Assembly (NCBI RefSeq): GCF_009451885.1
Contig: NZ_WIAO01000003.1
Span: forward strand, 62,001-126,000
From: Glycomyces albidus
GTDB lineage: Bacteria > Actinomycetota > Actinomycetes > Mycobacteriales > Micromonosporaceae
Direction of reading: 5' to 3'
DNA length: 64,000 bases
The position numbers were made by a program, and so were the translations under genes. The notes beneath the pieces were generated by a model. That model ran no database searches, was not told the origin of the DNA, and saw only the letters and a program-made list of their open reading frames with translations. Below are positions 46,347 to 54,933 of the stretch, in pieces. Numbering within the stretch: the first letter of the stretch is position 1; every line of letters begins with the position of its first letter.

Positions 46347-47306
46347 TCACGAGCGGAGAACGGCGTCGGCGAGCCTCGCGGCGGCCCCCGGTGCGGTATC
46401 GAGGTACAGGCACGGTTCGACGGCTTCGAGCTCCAGCAGGATCGGCTCGCCGTCCGGCCCGGGCACCAGGTCGACGCGTGCGAAGGTCGGGACGCCGAAC
46501 CGGTCGGCGACCTGGCCGACGACCCGTTCCGCGACGGCGATCTGGGCAGATTCGGCCTTGCCGGCGGTGACGAGGTCCGGGTCGAACATCGCCGCGGCGG
46601 CGACGACCGAGCCCACGGCCTCCGCGAGGGGAGCGATCTCGTTCGGCCGGAGCACCGGCTTCTTGTGCAGCACGTGGGACAGTTCGCCGTCGATGAAGAC
46701 GAGCGCGGTCTCCCCTTTCGTGCCGATGCCGTCCAGGTACGGCTGGATCATCGCCGTGCGCCCCGAGTCGGTGATGCGCTGCACCAGATCGCGCGCCCGG
46801 TCGTGATGGGAGGGGCTGAACCGTCCAGTGTCGACGGCACCCGCCGAGACCGTCGGCTTGACGACGACCTCGCCCTGGAGCCCGGGAACGGGATCGCCGG
46901 GACCGACGAACGTCGTCGGGACGGTCGGCGCGTCGATCTCGCGCAGATAGCTCTTGTCGGAGTTCCACTCGACCAGGGCGGGAGCGTTGAGCAGCCGCCC
47001 TGCTCCGACCGAGTGCGCCCACCGCACGAATTCGGTTCGGTTCGACGTGTAGTCCCACGTGCTGCGAATGAGGACGCGGTCGAAGCCCTGCCAGTCGACG
47101 CCGTCGTCGTTCCACGCGGCGTACCGGCCGCCGAGGAGCGCCACCGCTTCGCGGTCGTCCTCGAAGCCGTCGGGCAGGGCGGCGCAGGTCGCGATCGCGA
47201 TCCGCTTCGCCGCCGGACCGCCGGCCGCGCCGGTGGCGGCCGGTGCGGCAGCCGTCCCGCCCTGTGTCCGTTCGGTGTCCGCTGCCTCGGGGTGTCGGTT
47301 CGGCAT
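46347..47306 (-). CDS. ATP-grasp ligase (DcsG-like)
   Basis: A 319-residue ATP-grasp enzyme. After a low-complexity Ala-rich N-terminus, VDWQGFDRVLIRSTWDYTSNRTEF matches the group containing the O-ureido-D-serine cyclo-ligase DcsG of cycloserine synthesis; VVVKPTVSAGAVDTG is the ATP loop and LLELEAVEPCLYL the metal/ATP end. These enzymes join a carboxylate to an amine through an acyl phosphate. No other cycloserine genes are present, so the substrate is unknown. GGAAGGA precedes the ATG. Confidence 0.85.
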   Translation of the reverse strand: MPNRHPEAADTERTQGGTAAAPAATGAAGGPAAKRIAIATCAALPDGFEDDREAVALLGGRYAAWNDDGVDWQGFDRVLIRSTWDYTSNRTEFVRWAHSVGAGRLLNAPALVEWNSDKSYLREIDAPTVPTTFVGPGDPVPGLQGEVVVKPTVSAGAVDTGRFSPSHHDRARDLVQRITDSGRTAMIQPYLDGIGTKGETALVFIDGELSHVLHKKPVLRPNEIAPLAEAVGSVVAAAAMFDPDLVTAGKAESAQIAVAERVVGQVADRFGVPTFARVDLVPGPDGEPILLELEAVEPCLYLDTAPGAAARLADAVLRS

Positions 47307-47369
47307 TCGTCAGTCGTCCTTCCGTGATCTGCGATCAAATCCGTTGCAGGCCGAGCGGCCTCGCCCCGG

Positions 47370-47813
47370 TCATGGGACTCTCGCCTCCGCCTCCACCGCG
47401 GTGGGCGGCGGTGCCGCTGTCCGGCGCGAGGCGCCGACCAGCATGAGGACGCCGGCGACGAGGAGCAGCAGGAGCGGCGATGGCCCGGAGGCGGTCTCGC
47501 CCACGACCGTCCACAGCATCATGACCCAGGGAACCACCCGGGGCGGTGCCATGCCCCGCAGTCCGAGCGCGAGGACCGTGGCGCCGAGCAGCAGGAGCGG
47601 GAGCCCGAAGCTGTTGAAGCTGTACCAGAACGCGCCGGTGACCGGCGTGAACCCGGTGACGTTCCGGTTGACCTGCTCCCACAGGGCGCCGTCGAGCCAC
47701 GCCTCGCCGTGGCGCGGCATGACCTGGATGAGGGCGATGACCGAATGGCCGATGCCGCACAAGGTGATGATCGCGCCGCCGGCGACGACGGCGCGGTTTC
47801 TCCGCTGGGTCAT
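47370..47813 (-). CDS. Small four-segment membrane protein (DUF6463-like)
   Basis: A 147-residue protein with four hydrophobic segments; AIITLCGIGHSVIALI and FWYSFNSFGLPLLLLGATV resemble the DUF6463 family, whose role is unknown. The start overlaps the TetR stop by four bases (ATGA), so the two are translated together. The Pro/Ala-rich tail is probably cytoplasmic. Confidence 0.78.
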   Translation of the reverse strand: MTQRRNRAVVAGGAIITLCGIGHSVIALIQVMPRHGEAWLDGALWEQVNRNVTGFTPVTGAFWYSFNSFGLPLLLLGATVLALGLRGMAPPRVVPWVMMLWTVVGETASGPSPLLLLLVAGVLMLVGASRRTAAPPPTAVEAEARVP

Positions 47814-48394
47814 GGTTCGTTTCCCTTCGTTCGCGGTGCGCCGCGTTCCGCCGCGGCCTCGAGGTCGCTGATGAGCAGGCCGCACATGCGCACCTGGTCC
47901 GGCACCGGAATCGGCGGGACGAGGTGCCCGGATCCGATGCCGACGAGGTAGATCATCGTTCCGACGTCGTCGGCCCGATCCGAGTCGACGATGGCGCGGC
48001 ACTGGCGCCGCAGGTATTCGATCCGCTTCGCGTCGACTCGCTCCATAGTGGCTTCGGCCACGGGATCGCGGCTCGCCCAGATCCGCACCTGCGGCTCGAT
48101 GGCCACGCTCGCCTCGTCGGCCACGGCCGCGTCGATGAGCGCCCGCAGCTTCGCCGCGCCGTCCTCGACCGGGAGCGCCTCGACGAGGTCGATGAACGCC
48201 TGTGTCTCGCGCTTCTCGAAGTGGGCCAGCAGTGCGGCGTGATACCCGGGCATGCCCTTGAAGTGGTGGTAGAAGGAGCCCTTGCTCAACCCGAGACGGT
48301 CGCTGAGGGCTTCGATCGTCACCGCGTTCACACCCGATTCCGCGAGGAGCGCCAGGCCCTCGTCGAGCCATCGCTCATTCGATGCTGTCGGCAT
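47810..48394 (-). CDS. TetR family regulator
   Basis: A 194-residue TetR-type repressor with N-terminal helix-turn-helix (ALLAESGVNAVTIEALSDRLGLSKGSFYHHFKG) and a helical ligand domain. It overlaps the downstream membrane gene by four bases and is divergent from the small membrane gene at 48506. A perfect 25-base palindrome lies 19 bases ahead of its start, the likely autoregulatory operator. Confidence 0.92.
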   Translation of the reverse strand: MPTASNERWLDEGLALLAESGVNAVTIEALSDRLGLSKGSFYHHFKGMPGYHAALLAHFEKRETQAFIDLVEALPVEDGAAKLRALIDAAVADEASVAIEPQVRIWASRDPVAEATMERVDAKRIEYLRRQCRAIVDSDRADDVGTMIYLVGIGSGHLVPPIPVPDQVRMCGLLISDLEAAAERGAPRTKGNEP

Positions 48395-48412
48395 CGCGTC
48401 ACCTCCGCCATG

Positions 48413-48437
48413 ACCATACCATACTGTATGGTATGGT
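48413..48437. promoter_or_regulatory. Perfect 25-base TetR operator
   Basis: 11-base arms ACCATACCATA and TATGGTATGGT around CTG. It lies between divergent TetR and membrane protein genes and overlaps an ATG that I therefore do not use as a start. Confidence 0.8.
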
Positions 48438-48505
48438 GGATCGGACGGGGCGTCGCCCCGCCCCGGCCGACCCCCGGCCCTTCACTCGAGGAAGCGAGCA
48501 GGCAC

Positions 48506-48937
48506 ATGTACGAACGAGCCGGCAGATTCCTGTACTGGACGCTCGCGATCGCCGTGGCGGTCTCGATAGTCCATTACGCCGACAACTACGCGAACTACGA
48601 CGCCTACCCCGTTCCCCACGCCCACAGCCGAATCCCGGCCCCCTCGGCCACGGCGATCGGCGTCTCGTGGTTCGTGTTCACCGCATTCGGCGCCCTCGCG
48701 ATCCTGCTCTGGCGCCGGCGCGCGATCGTGTGGTCCGCGGTCGCACTCGGGGTCTACTCGCTCTCGGGCCTGGTCGGCCTCGCGCACTACACCGTGCCGG
48801 GCGCCACCGACATGGCGTGGTGGCGGCAGACCCACGTGATCGCGGACGTCATCTGCGGACTGGCCCTGGCGGCCTTCGCCGTCTGGGCGGCCCTCCGCCA
48901 CCGCGAACTCGGCCGCACCGCCGCGAACGAACGGTGA
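48506..48937 (+). CDS. Small four-segment membrane protein
   Basis: A 143-residue protein with four hydrophobic segments and an outside loop rich in Tyr, Asn and His (VHYADNYANYDAYPVPHAHSR). The HYADN and HAHS motifs could bind a metal. No family is assigned. I use ATG 48506 rather than an in-frame ATG inside the palindrome. It is probably repressed by the divergent TetR protein. Confidence 0.75.
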   Translation: MYERAGRFLYWTLAIAVAVSIVHYADNYANYDAYPVPHAHSRIPAPSATAIGVSWFVFTAFGALAILLWRRRAIVWSAVALGVYSLSGLVGLAHYTVPGATDMAWWRQTHVIADVICGLALAAFAVWAALRHRELGRTAANER

Positions 48938-49015
48938 CCACCACCGGCCGGCTGCTCATCCGAACCCCCGTCCCCACCGGCACGGGACGGACCGGCTTCG
49001 ACCGCAGCGGACGGC

Positions 49016-49672
49016 TCAGTCGAGAAGACCGGCCTGATGGGCGAGCACGGCGGCTTGGACGCGGTTGGCGATGTCGAGCTTCGCGAGAATGCGACTGACG
49101 TGGGTCTTGGCGGTGGCTTCGCTCATGTGCAGGCGCTGGGCGATCTCGGAATTCGAGGCGCCGGAGCCGATCGCGGCCAGCACCTCCCGCTCCTTGCCGG
49201 TGAGGACCGCGAGCCGCCGCTCGGCCTCGCTGCGCCGGCCCGGATCGGGCGCGGTGAAGGCGCTCAGGAGCCGCCGGGTGACCCGCGGAGAGAGCACGGC
49301 GTCGCCGCGGGCGGCGTGGCGCACCGCCGCGGCCATGTCCGCTGCCGGTGCGTCCTTGAGGAGGAACCCGACGGCGCCGTTGCGGAGCGCGGCGTGGACG
49401 TACTCGTCGAGGTCGAACGTGGTCAGCACCACCACGCGAGGGCGGTGCTCGAGCCGGCCCAACCGCTCGGTGGCCGCGATGCCGTCGCAGCGGGGCATGC
49501 GGATGTCCATGAGGACGACGTCCGGGCGCAGCGCCCGCGCCTGCTCGACGGCCGCGAGACCGTCGCCGGCCTCCCCGACGACGGTGATGTCACCGGCGGC
49601 TTCAAGGATGGTGCGGAGCATCGAGCGCACCATCCACTCGTCGTCCACCACCAGCGTCCGCACCGCGCTCAC
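49016..49672 (-). CDS. Response regulator, NarL/FixJ family
   Basis: A 218-residue regulator: receiver domain (VDDEW acids, phospho-acceptor Asp56 in VLMDIRMP, Lys in LKDAP) and a C-terminal LuxR-type helix-turn-helix (EREVLAAIGSGASNSEIAQRLHMSEATAKTHVSRIL). The GTG start overlaps the sensor kinase stop by four bases (GTGA), so the pair is one two-component system. The upstream open frame is shadow sequence. Confidence 0.92.
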   Translation of the reverse strand: MSAVRTLVVDDEWMVRSMLRTILEAAGDITVVGEAGDGLAAVEQARALRPDVVLMDIRMPRCDGIAATERLGRLEHRPRVVVLTTFDLDEYVHAALRNGAVGFLLKDAPAADMAAAVRHAARGDAVLSPRVTRRLLSAFTAPDPGRRSEAERRLAVLTGKEREVLAAIGSGASNSEIAQRLHMSEATAKTHVSRILAKLDIANRVQAAVLAHQAGLLD

Positions 49673-50820
49673 CGCCCCGCTCCCCAAGGGACCTCGGCGA
49701 CGAGCGCGAACCCGCCGTCGGCGGTCGGCCCCGCCGTCAGGCACCCGCCGACGAGGCGGACGCGCTCGGCGATGCCGAGCATCCCGTGCCCGCCCTCGGG
49801 CAGTCCCCGGGCCGGATGCCTCCCGGGGCCGTTGACCACCGACAGACGCACCGCCCCGGACCTGAACCGCACCTCGACGGCCGTCGCGGCGGCGTCGGCG
49901 TGCTTGTGCACGTTCGTGAGCGCCTCCTGGGCGACACGGTACAGCGCGTGTTCGACGAGCATCGGCGCCCGCGGCTCCGGCGGATCGTCCATCGCGAGCG
50001 TCACCTCCGCGCCGAGCCGCCGGGACTCCTCGACGAGGGCGCCGATGTCGGCGAGGCCCGGCTGGGGGACGAGCGGCGCGTCGTCCCCGCCGCGGAGGAC
50101 CGCCACCAGAGAGCGCAGCTCCGCGAGCGCCTCGCGGCCGGTCGCCCCGATCCGCTCGGCGATGCGCGCCGCGTCCTCGCCGCGCGTGGCCTCCAGCGCG
50201 GTCGCGTGGAGCACTATGACCGCGACCCGGTGGGTGATGACGTCGTGCATGTCGCGCGCGATCTGCGCGCGCTCCTCGCCGCGGGCCCGTGCGATCCGCT
50301 GCTCCTGCTCCCGCTCGACCCGCTCGGCGCGCTCGCGGATGCGCTCGACCAGCTCCCGGCGGGTGCCGACGTACAGGCCGAATAGCGCCGGGGCGACGCA
50401 GAACGCCACGCTCACCGGCAGCGCGCCGTCGGCCCCCGCGAACCGCCAGATCGGGATCCCGACCACCACCAGCGCGGCCACGACGACGGGCACGACCCTC
50501 GGCCAGGCGCTATGGCGGACCGCATACGTGTAGAGCGCGACCATGATCGCCAGATGCGCCGACACGACCGCGTTCACCGCCAGCGCCCCGGCGACGAACA
50601 CCGCCGGACGGGCGCGCCGCCGCCAGGCGAGGACGGCGAGGAGCGCCGCGGCCGGGAGCCCGAAGGCCGGAGGCGGCACGTCCGCGTCGAGGCCCGCGAG
50701 ACTCGGGCCGAAGAAGTCGCTCGACCCGAACGAGCCGGTCGCGGTGAACACGGCGACCAGGAGCGCCGCCGCGGCGTCGATCACCGGGCGGCCGAACCGG
50801 AGCCTCCGTCGAACCGTCAT
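49669..50820 (-). CDS. Sensor histidine kinase, NarL-type partner
   Basis: A 383-residue membrane kinase. About four to five hydrophobic segments in residues 12-150 and then a HisKA_3 dimerisation helix with His192 in ARDMHDVITHRV, and an ATPase domain whose G-box reads GGHGMLGIAERV near residue 350. The partner regulator overlaps by four bases. It faces the reductase gene at 50963 across about 140 bases and may control it; the signal is unknown. Confidence 0.92.
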   Translation of the reverse strand: MTVRRRLRFGRPVIDAAAALLVAVFTATGSFGSSDFFGPSLAGLDADVPPPAFGLPAAALLAVLAWRRRARPAVFVAGALAVNAVVSAHLAIMVALYTYAVRHSAWPRVVPVVVAALVVVGIPIWRFAGADGALPVSVAFCVAPALFGLYVGTRRELVERIRERAERVEREQEQRIARARGEERAQIARDMHDVITHRVAVIVLHATALEATRGEDAARIAERIGATGREALAELRSLVAVLRGGDDAPLVPQPGLADIGALVEESRRLGAEVTLAMDDPPEPRAPMLVEHALYRVAQEALTNVHKHADAAATAVEVRFRSGAVRLSVVNGPGRHPARGLPEGGHGMLGIAERVRLVGGCLTAGPTADGGFALVAEVPWGAGR

Positions 50821-50962
50821 GGATCCCCAGGTTAACGGGCACGCGGCAGCGCGGCATCGGCCGAAGGATGTACGCACCGGCGCCGCGGCGCGCGACTTTC
50901 GGCGCGCCGGAACCGAAGTTCCGCCGATGCCGCGCGCCCCTGGCCCGGGCGAGTCTGACGGC

Positions 50963-52726
50963 ATGGACTTCAGGAGATTTCTCGAGCCGCGGCCGCTCAC
51001 CGCGGTCTTCGCCGTGTTCGCCGGCGTCGCCGGGGCGCTGGTCGGCCTGCACCCGGACGCCCCGCACCCGTTCTTCCAAAGCGCCGGCACGGTCGGCTAC
51101 GCGCTGGCGGCGGTCGTGTCGCTCGCCTGCTGGGCCGCGTTCGCGAGGCCGGCGTTCGCGAGCCGGGCGCGCAAGACGCTCATCGTGTTCCACCTCGTGT
51201 TCATCCCGAGCCAGTTCCTGTTCCTGCTCGCGCACGACGTGGCGTGGCCGGGCATGGCGCTCTCGACACTGCTGACCGTGGCGCTCCGCCCGCGCTTCCC
51301 GCGGCTGGGACGGTTCGGGCGGCGCGTGTGGGTCACGCTTCACGTCGGCATCAGCGTCGGATGGCTCGGCCTCTCGCTGGCGATGCTCACGCTCGCGATC
51401 ATCGGAGCGACCACCGGCGACCACGCGATCCGGCACGGCGCGTATGAGATCATGCACGCCTTCAACATCGCGATCGTGATCCCGAGCGTGTTCCTCGCGA
51501 TCATCACCGGCGCGGTCGTGTCGCTCGGCACCCCCTGGGGTCTGGTGAAGCACTGGTGGGTGCTGCTCAAGCTCGTGATCGCGCTGAGCCTGCCGGTGCT
51601 GGCGACGTTCGAGAGCACCTGGATCGAGCGGCTCGCGGCCGGAACCGCCGACCCGGCGTTCGAACCGGGCGGCACCGGCGTGCTCCTCGCGATCTTCATG
51701 GGGCTGTTCCTGGCGCTGCTGTGGACGGCGACCGTGCTCTCGGTGTTCAAGCCCGGCGGCCGCACCCCGTGGGAGCGTCGGAAGTCCAAGGGCCCCAAGG
51801 GCATCCCTGTGACGGTGACGGCGGTGCGGGCCGAGGCCGACCGTGTGGCGGCCTTGGAACTCGCCGGTGCCGGGCCGCTTCCGGCGTGGGAGCCGGGCGC
51901 GCACATCGACCTCGTGCTGCCGTCGGGGCGGGTCCGCCAGTACTCGCTGTGCGGCGACCCGTCCGCGCCCGCCTACCGGATCGCGGTGCTGCACGAGCCC
52001 GACGGCCGGGGCGGGTCGGCCGAGGTCCACTCGCTGAAGGAGGGCGCGGCGGTCGCGATCCGGGGCCCGCGCAACCACTTCCGCCTGGTGGACGCGCCGT
52101 CGTACCTGTTCGTGGCGGGCGGCATCGGGATCGCGCCGTTCGTGCCGATGGTCGCGGCGCTCGAGCGGCGCGGCGCCGACTGGCGGCTGGTGTACCGCGG
52201 GCAGTCCCCGGCGGCGATGGCGTTCGCGCGGTCCTTGACCGCCGCGTACCCGGATCGGGTGGTGCTGTCGCCCGCCGACGCGAGCCCGCGCCCCGATCTC
52301 GAGGCGCTGCTGCGCGCCGCCCCGCCGCGCACGGCGGTCTACTGCTGCGGGCCCGCGTCGATGCTCGCGGCCGTGGAGGCGCTGATGCCGACCGCGTGCC
52401 CGCACGGGCGGCTCCACGTCGAGCGCTTCGCCGCCCGCGAGCGCGAGACCGGGCCCGACACGCCGTTCGAGGCCGAGCTGCGGGCCTCGCGCACGGTGGT
52501 GCGCGTCCCCGCGGACCGGACCCTCCTCGCCGCACTCCAGGACGTCGACCCGACGCTGGACTTCTCGTGCGAGGACGGCGTGTGCGGCAGCTGCGAGACC
52601 CGGGTCCTCGACGGCGTGCCCGACCACCGCGACGACATCCTCAGCGGGGAGGACCGCGCGCGGCGGGACGTGATCTACCCGTGCGTCTCCCGCGCTCGCG
52701 GTTCGCGAATCGTCCTCGACCTCTGA
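50963..52726 (+). CDS. Membrane domain fused to a 2Fe-2S flavoreductase
   Basis: A 587-residue fusion. Residues 1-275 hold about eight membrane segments, with His residues in GDHAIRHGAYEIMHAF; residues 290-505 are a PDR/VanB-like FAD/NAD module (RQYSLCG flavin loop, GGIGIAPFVPM NAD loop); the C-terminal plant-type ferredoxin domain has Cys536, Cys541, Cys544 and Cys574. Such modules move electrons from NAD(P)H to an oxygenase or, here, perhaps to a membrane-bound acceptor. The upstream open frame is shadow; ATG 50963 starts the membrane domain. Divergent from a two-component system. Confidence 0.88.
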   Translation: MDFRRFLEPRPLTAVFAVFAGVAGALVGLHPDAPHPFFQSAGTVGYALAAVVSLACWAAFARPAFASRARKTLIVFHLVFIPSQFLFLLAHDVAWPGMALSTLLTVALRPRFPRLGRFGRRVWVTLHVGISVGWLGLSLAMLTLAIIGATTGDHAIRHGAYEIMHAFNIAIVIPSVFLAIITGAVVSLGTPWGLVKHWWVLLKLVIALSLPVLATFESTWIERLAAGTADPAFEPGGTGVLLAIFMGLFLALLWTATVLSVFKPGGRTPWERRKSKGPKGIPVTVTAVRAEADRVAALELAGAGPLPAWEPGAHIDLVLPSGRVRQYSLCGDPSAPAYRIAVLHEPDGRGGSAEVHSLKEGAAVAIRGPRNHFRLVDAPSYLFVAGGIGIAPFVPMVAALERRGADWRLVYRGQSPAAMAFARSLTAAYPDRVVLSPADASPRPDLEALLRAAPPRTAVYCCGPASMLAAVEALMPTACPHGRLHVERFAARERETGPDTPFEAELRASRTVVRVPADRTLLAALQDVDPTLDFSCEDGVCGSCETRVLDGVPDHRDDILSGEDRARRDVIYPCVSRARGSRIVLDL

Positions 52727-52791
52727 GGACGGTCCGGTGGCGGCGCCGGCGAACACCGTGGACCTTCGGAAGTCCGTCACCGGCGGGGCAT

Positions 52792-52826
52792 CGCCGTGAT
52801 CGCGGTGCGACGCCGCGATCACGGCG
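52792..52826. terminator. Strong bidirectional terminator
   Basis: A perfect 14-base stem (CGCCGTGATCGCGG and its complement) with a 7-base loop between the convergent reductase and sigma factor genes. Confidence 0.85.
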
Positions 52827-52951
52827 GACCGCGACGGGCGCCGATCACGTTCGACGTCCGGTTCGCGTTCGCCGGGCGGGCCCGGGCCGGGCCGTGTTGG
52901 CCGTCCGCGACTGCGTGCGCGTCCGGCGGGTCCAGGACTCGGGTCCGCGGG

Positions 52952-53875
52952 TCAGCGGCCTTCGCCCAGGGCCCGGGCCGCTTCATCGAGAATGGACTGC
53001 GCGTCGGCGACCGGGCCGAGATGCCGGAGCTTGTCGGGGTTCGACACGGTGCGGATCGTGAGCACCCGCCCGTCGAGGACGTCGAGGGTCCAGGTGTTGA
53101 TGACGCGGCCGTCCCGATCGCGGAAGATCGCGCCGGGCTGGCCGTTCAGGCTGCGGGACTCGACGGTGCCGCGCGCCGCGGCGAACAGCGAAGCGAGGTC
53201 GGCGAGCACTCTGGCGACCTCCGCGGTCCCGGTGAACGACGGGCTCCATTGCGGCGCTTTGCCGCCCGAGTCGGCGACCATCCGCACGTCGGTCGCCAGC
53301 AGCGCCGCCAGGCCCTGGACGTCGCCGTCCCGGAACGCCTCGATGAACCGGTCGGCCAGCTCCCCGCGCGCGGCGTCGTCGGCCTCGAACCGGGCTCTTC
53401 CCTCGGCCATGTGCCGCCGGGCCCGGACCGCGAGCTGCCGGCACGCCGCCTCGGAGCGCCCGACGGCGGCGGCGACGTCGCGGAACTCGAACCCGAACAC
53501 CTCGCGGAGGACGAAGACCGCGCGTTCGAGCGGGCTGAGGCGCTCCAGCAGCAGGAGCGCCGCCGTCGACAGGGAGTCGGCGAGTTCCGCGGACCGCTCG
53601 GGATCCTCGTACGGGTCGTCCATGAGCGGTTCGGGAAGCCACGGCCCCACGTACGCCTCCCGCCGGACCCGGGCCGAACGCAGCACGTCGATTGCGATCC
53701 GGGTGACCACGGCCGACAGGAACGCCTTGGTGGAGCCCGGCTCGGTCCGGGATTGCTCGAACCGCAGCCAGGTCTCCTGGACCGCGTCCTCGGCCTCGCC
53801 GACACTGCCCAGGATCCGGTAGGCGATCGAGAACAGCAGCGGCCGCAGTTCTTCGAACGTCTCGTCGCGCGCCAT
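52952..53875 (-). CDS. ECF41 sigma factor (SigJ-like), autoregulated
   Basis: A 307-residue ECF sigma factor with regions 2 (FSIAYRILGSVGEAEDAVQETWLRF) and 4 (about residues 110-165) and a C-terminal SnoaL-like domain. All ECF41 marks are present: WLPEP in the linker, ADSGGK and SNPDKLRHL. The upstream open frame to 53941 is shadow; ATG 53875 has GGAGG 5 bases ahead. A match to the ECF41 promoter lies on its own strand at 53914-53940, so it likely activates itself, plus the divergent oxidoreductase at 54082. Confidence 0.92.
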   Translation of the reverse strand: MARDETFEELRPLLFSIAYRILGSVGEAEDAVQETWLRFEQSRTEPGSTKAFLSAVVTRIAIDVLRSARVRREAYVGPWLPEPLMDDPYEDPERSAELADSLSTAALLLLERLSPLERAVFVLREVFGFEFRDVAAAVGRSEAACRQLAVRARRHMAEGRARFEADDAARGELADRFIEAFRDGDVQGLAALLATDVRMVADSGGKAPQWSPSFTGTAEVARVLADLASLFAAARGTVESRSLNGQPGAIFRDRDGRVINTWTLDVLDGRVLTIRTVSNPDKLRHLGPVADAQSILDEAARALGEGR

Positions 53876-53913
53876 GGCTTCCTCCCGCATCCCGGTTCCG
53901 GCCTCCTCTCTGT

Positions 53914-53940
53914 GACGAAACGGCGGGGCCGTGCGTGACA
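53914..53940 (-). promoter_or_regulatory. ECF41-type promoter of the sigma factor gene
   Basis: On the minus strand, TGTCACG (53940 to 53934), exactly 16 bases, then CGTC (53917 to 53914), against the published ECF41 consensus TGTCACA-N16-CGTC. One mismatch in the -35 element. Confidence 0.8.
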
Positions 53941-54012
53941 TGCCGCGTCCGCGAACGGTGCCATCCGATCCGCCCTGTCACACCGATCTGCACTGACACA
54001 CCGGGCCGGCCC

Positions 54013-54039
54013 TGTCACACCGGGCGGCCCTGTCTCGTC
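54013..54039 (+). promoter_or_regulatory. ECF41-type promoter of the divergent oxidoreductase
   Basis: TGTCACA (54013-54019), 16 bases, CGTC (54036-54039): an exact match to the ECF41 consensus, 42 bases before the ATG. A near copy of the -35 region, CCCTGTCACACCG, also occurs at 53973-53985 and 54010-54022. Confidence 0.85.
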
Positions 54040-54081
54040 TTCGGGGGACAGGACACCGCCACGGAAGGACGGACGATCACC

Positions 54082-54768
54082 ATGCACATCGCAGTATTCG
54101 GGGCGAACGGCCCCACCGGCCGCCTGCTCACCGGCCAGGCGCTCGCGGCGGGGCACCACGTCACCGCGGTGACCAGGCACCCGGATGCGTTTCCGCTGCA
54201 TCACGACTGCCTGCAAGTGGTCGGCGCCGACGTGCTCGATCCGGCCGCCGTCGACGCCGTCGTGGCCGACAAGGACGCGGTGCTGTCGACGCTCGGAGTG
54301 CCCGCCGGAAAGGAGCCGATCTTCACCTATTCGCGCGGTACCGCGAACATCGCGGCCGCGATGAGCCGGCACGGGGTGCGAAGGATCGTGGCGGTCAGCT
54401 CCAGCGGGGTCGAGCCGCACCCGTACTCCGACGGAGGGTTCCTGTTCAACCGGCTGCTGCTGCCCTACGTGACGCGGGTGGTGGGCAAGACGATGTACGA
54501 CGACATGCGGCGCATGGAGTCGCTGCTGCGCGCCGGCGATCTGGACTGGACCGTCGTGCGCCCCAGCGGGCTCTTCGAGCTGCCCGCGGTCACCGAGTAC
54601 ACCCTCGTCGAGGGGTTCGCCGACGGCCGGTTCACCGCTCGCGCGGACCTCGCCGCCGGCATGCTGGAGCTGCTCGACTCGGGCGGCCACGTCCGCAATA
54701 CCGTCAGCCTCATCACGACGGCCGACAATCCGACACTGCTCCAGTGGATGCGCGACTCGCAGCGCTGA
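54082..54768 (+). CDS. NAD(P)H-binding oxidoreductase/epimerase-like protein, ECF41 target
   Basis: A 228-residue atypical SDR: N-terminal FGANGPTGRLL loop, AVSSSGVEPH strand and VVRPSGLF near residue 155. Proteins of this type include biliverdin-reductase-like and quinone-reductase-like enzymes; ECF41 targets are typically oxidoreductases, decarboxylases or epimerases. The open frame starts at 53935, before the promoter, so the ATG at 54082 is used. Confidence 0.88.
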   Translation: MHIAVFGANGPTGRLLTGQALAAGHHVTAVTRHPDAFPLHHDCLQVVGADVLDPAAVDAVVADKDAVLSTLGVPAGKEPIFTYSRGTANIAAAMSRHGVRRIVAVSSSGVEPHPYSDGGFLFNRLLLPYVTRVVGKTMYDDMRRMESLLRAGDLDWTVVRPSGLFELPAVTEYTLVEGFADGRFTARADLAAGMLELLDSGGHVRNTVSLITTADNPTLLQWMRDSQR

Positions 54769-54866
54769 GGCGGGCCTGCCGAAGCGACGCGAAGGCGTTC
54801 AAGTCGACGGGCGCAGGCTCCGGCTTCCACCGGGCCGCGCTCAGGCCGGAATCCGCACCGGTGGCG

Positions 54867-54899
54867 CCGGCCGCCCCTGAGCCGCCGCAAGGCGGCCGG
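54867..54899. terminator. Bidirectional terminator with alternative folds
   Basis: CCGGCCGCC (54867-54875) can pair with GGCGGCCGG (54891-54899); alternatively GCCGCC-GCAA-GGCGGC (54881-54896) forms a tetraloop hairpin. It lies between the oxidoreductase and the convergent DUF1737 gene. Confidence 0.65.
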
Positions 54900-54933
54900 T
54901 CCGGCAGTGTGCGTGGCCGCGGCGGCCCGGTCG

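Noticed and set aside
45121..46806. A 561-codon plus-strand frame opposite the membrane and ATP-grasp genes
   Set aside because: Composition is that of a shadow; no motif found.
53973..53992. A third ECF41 promoter at the first TGTCACA copy
   Set aside because: The position 16 bases downstream reads CACC, not CGTC, so only the -35-like element is repeated.
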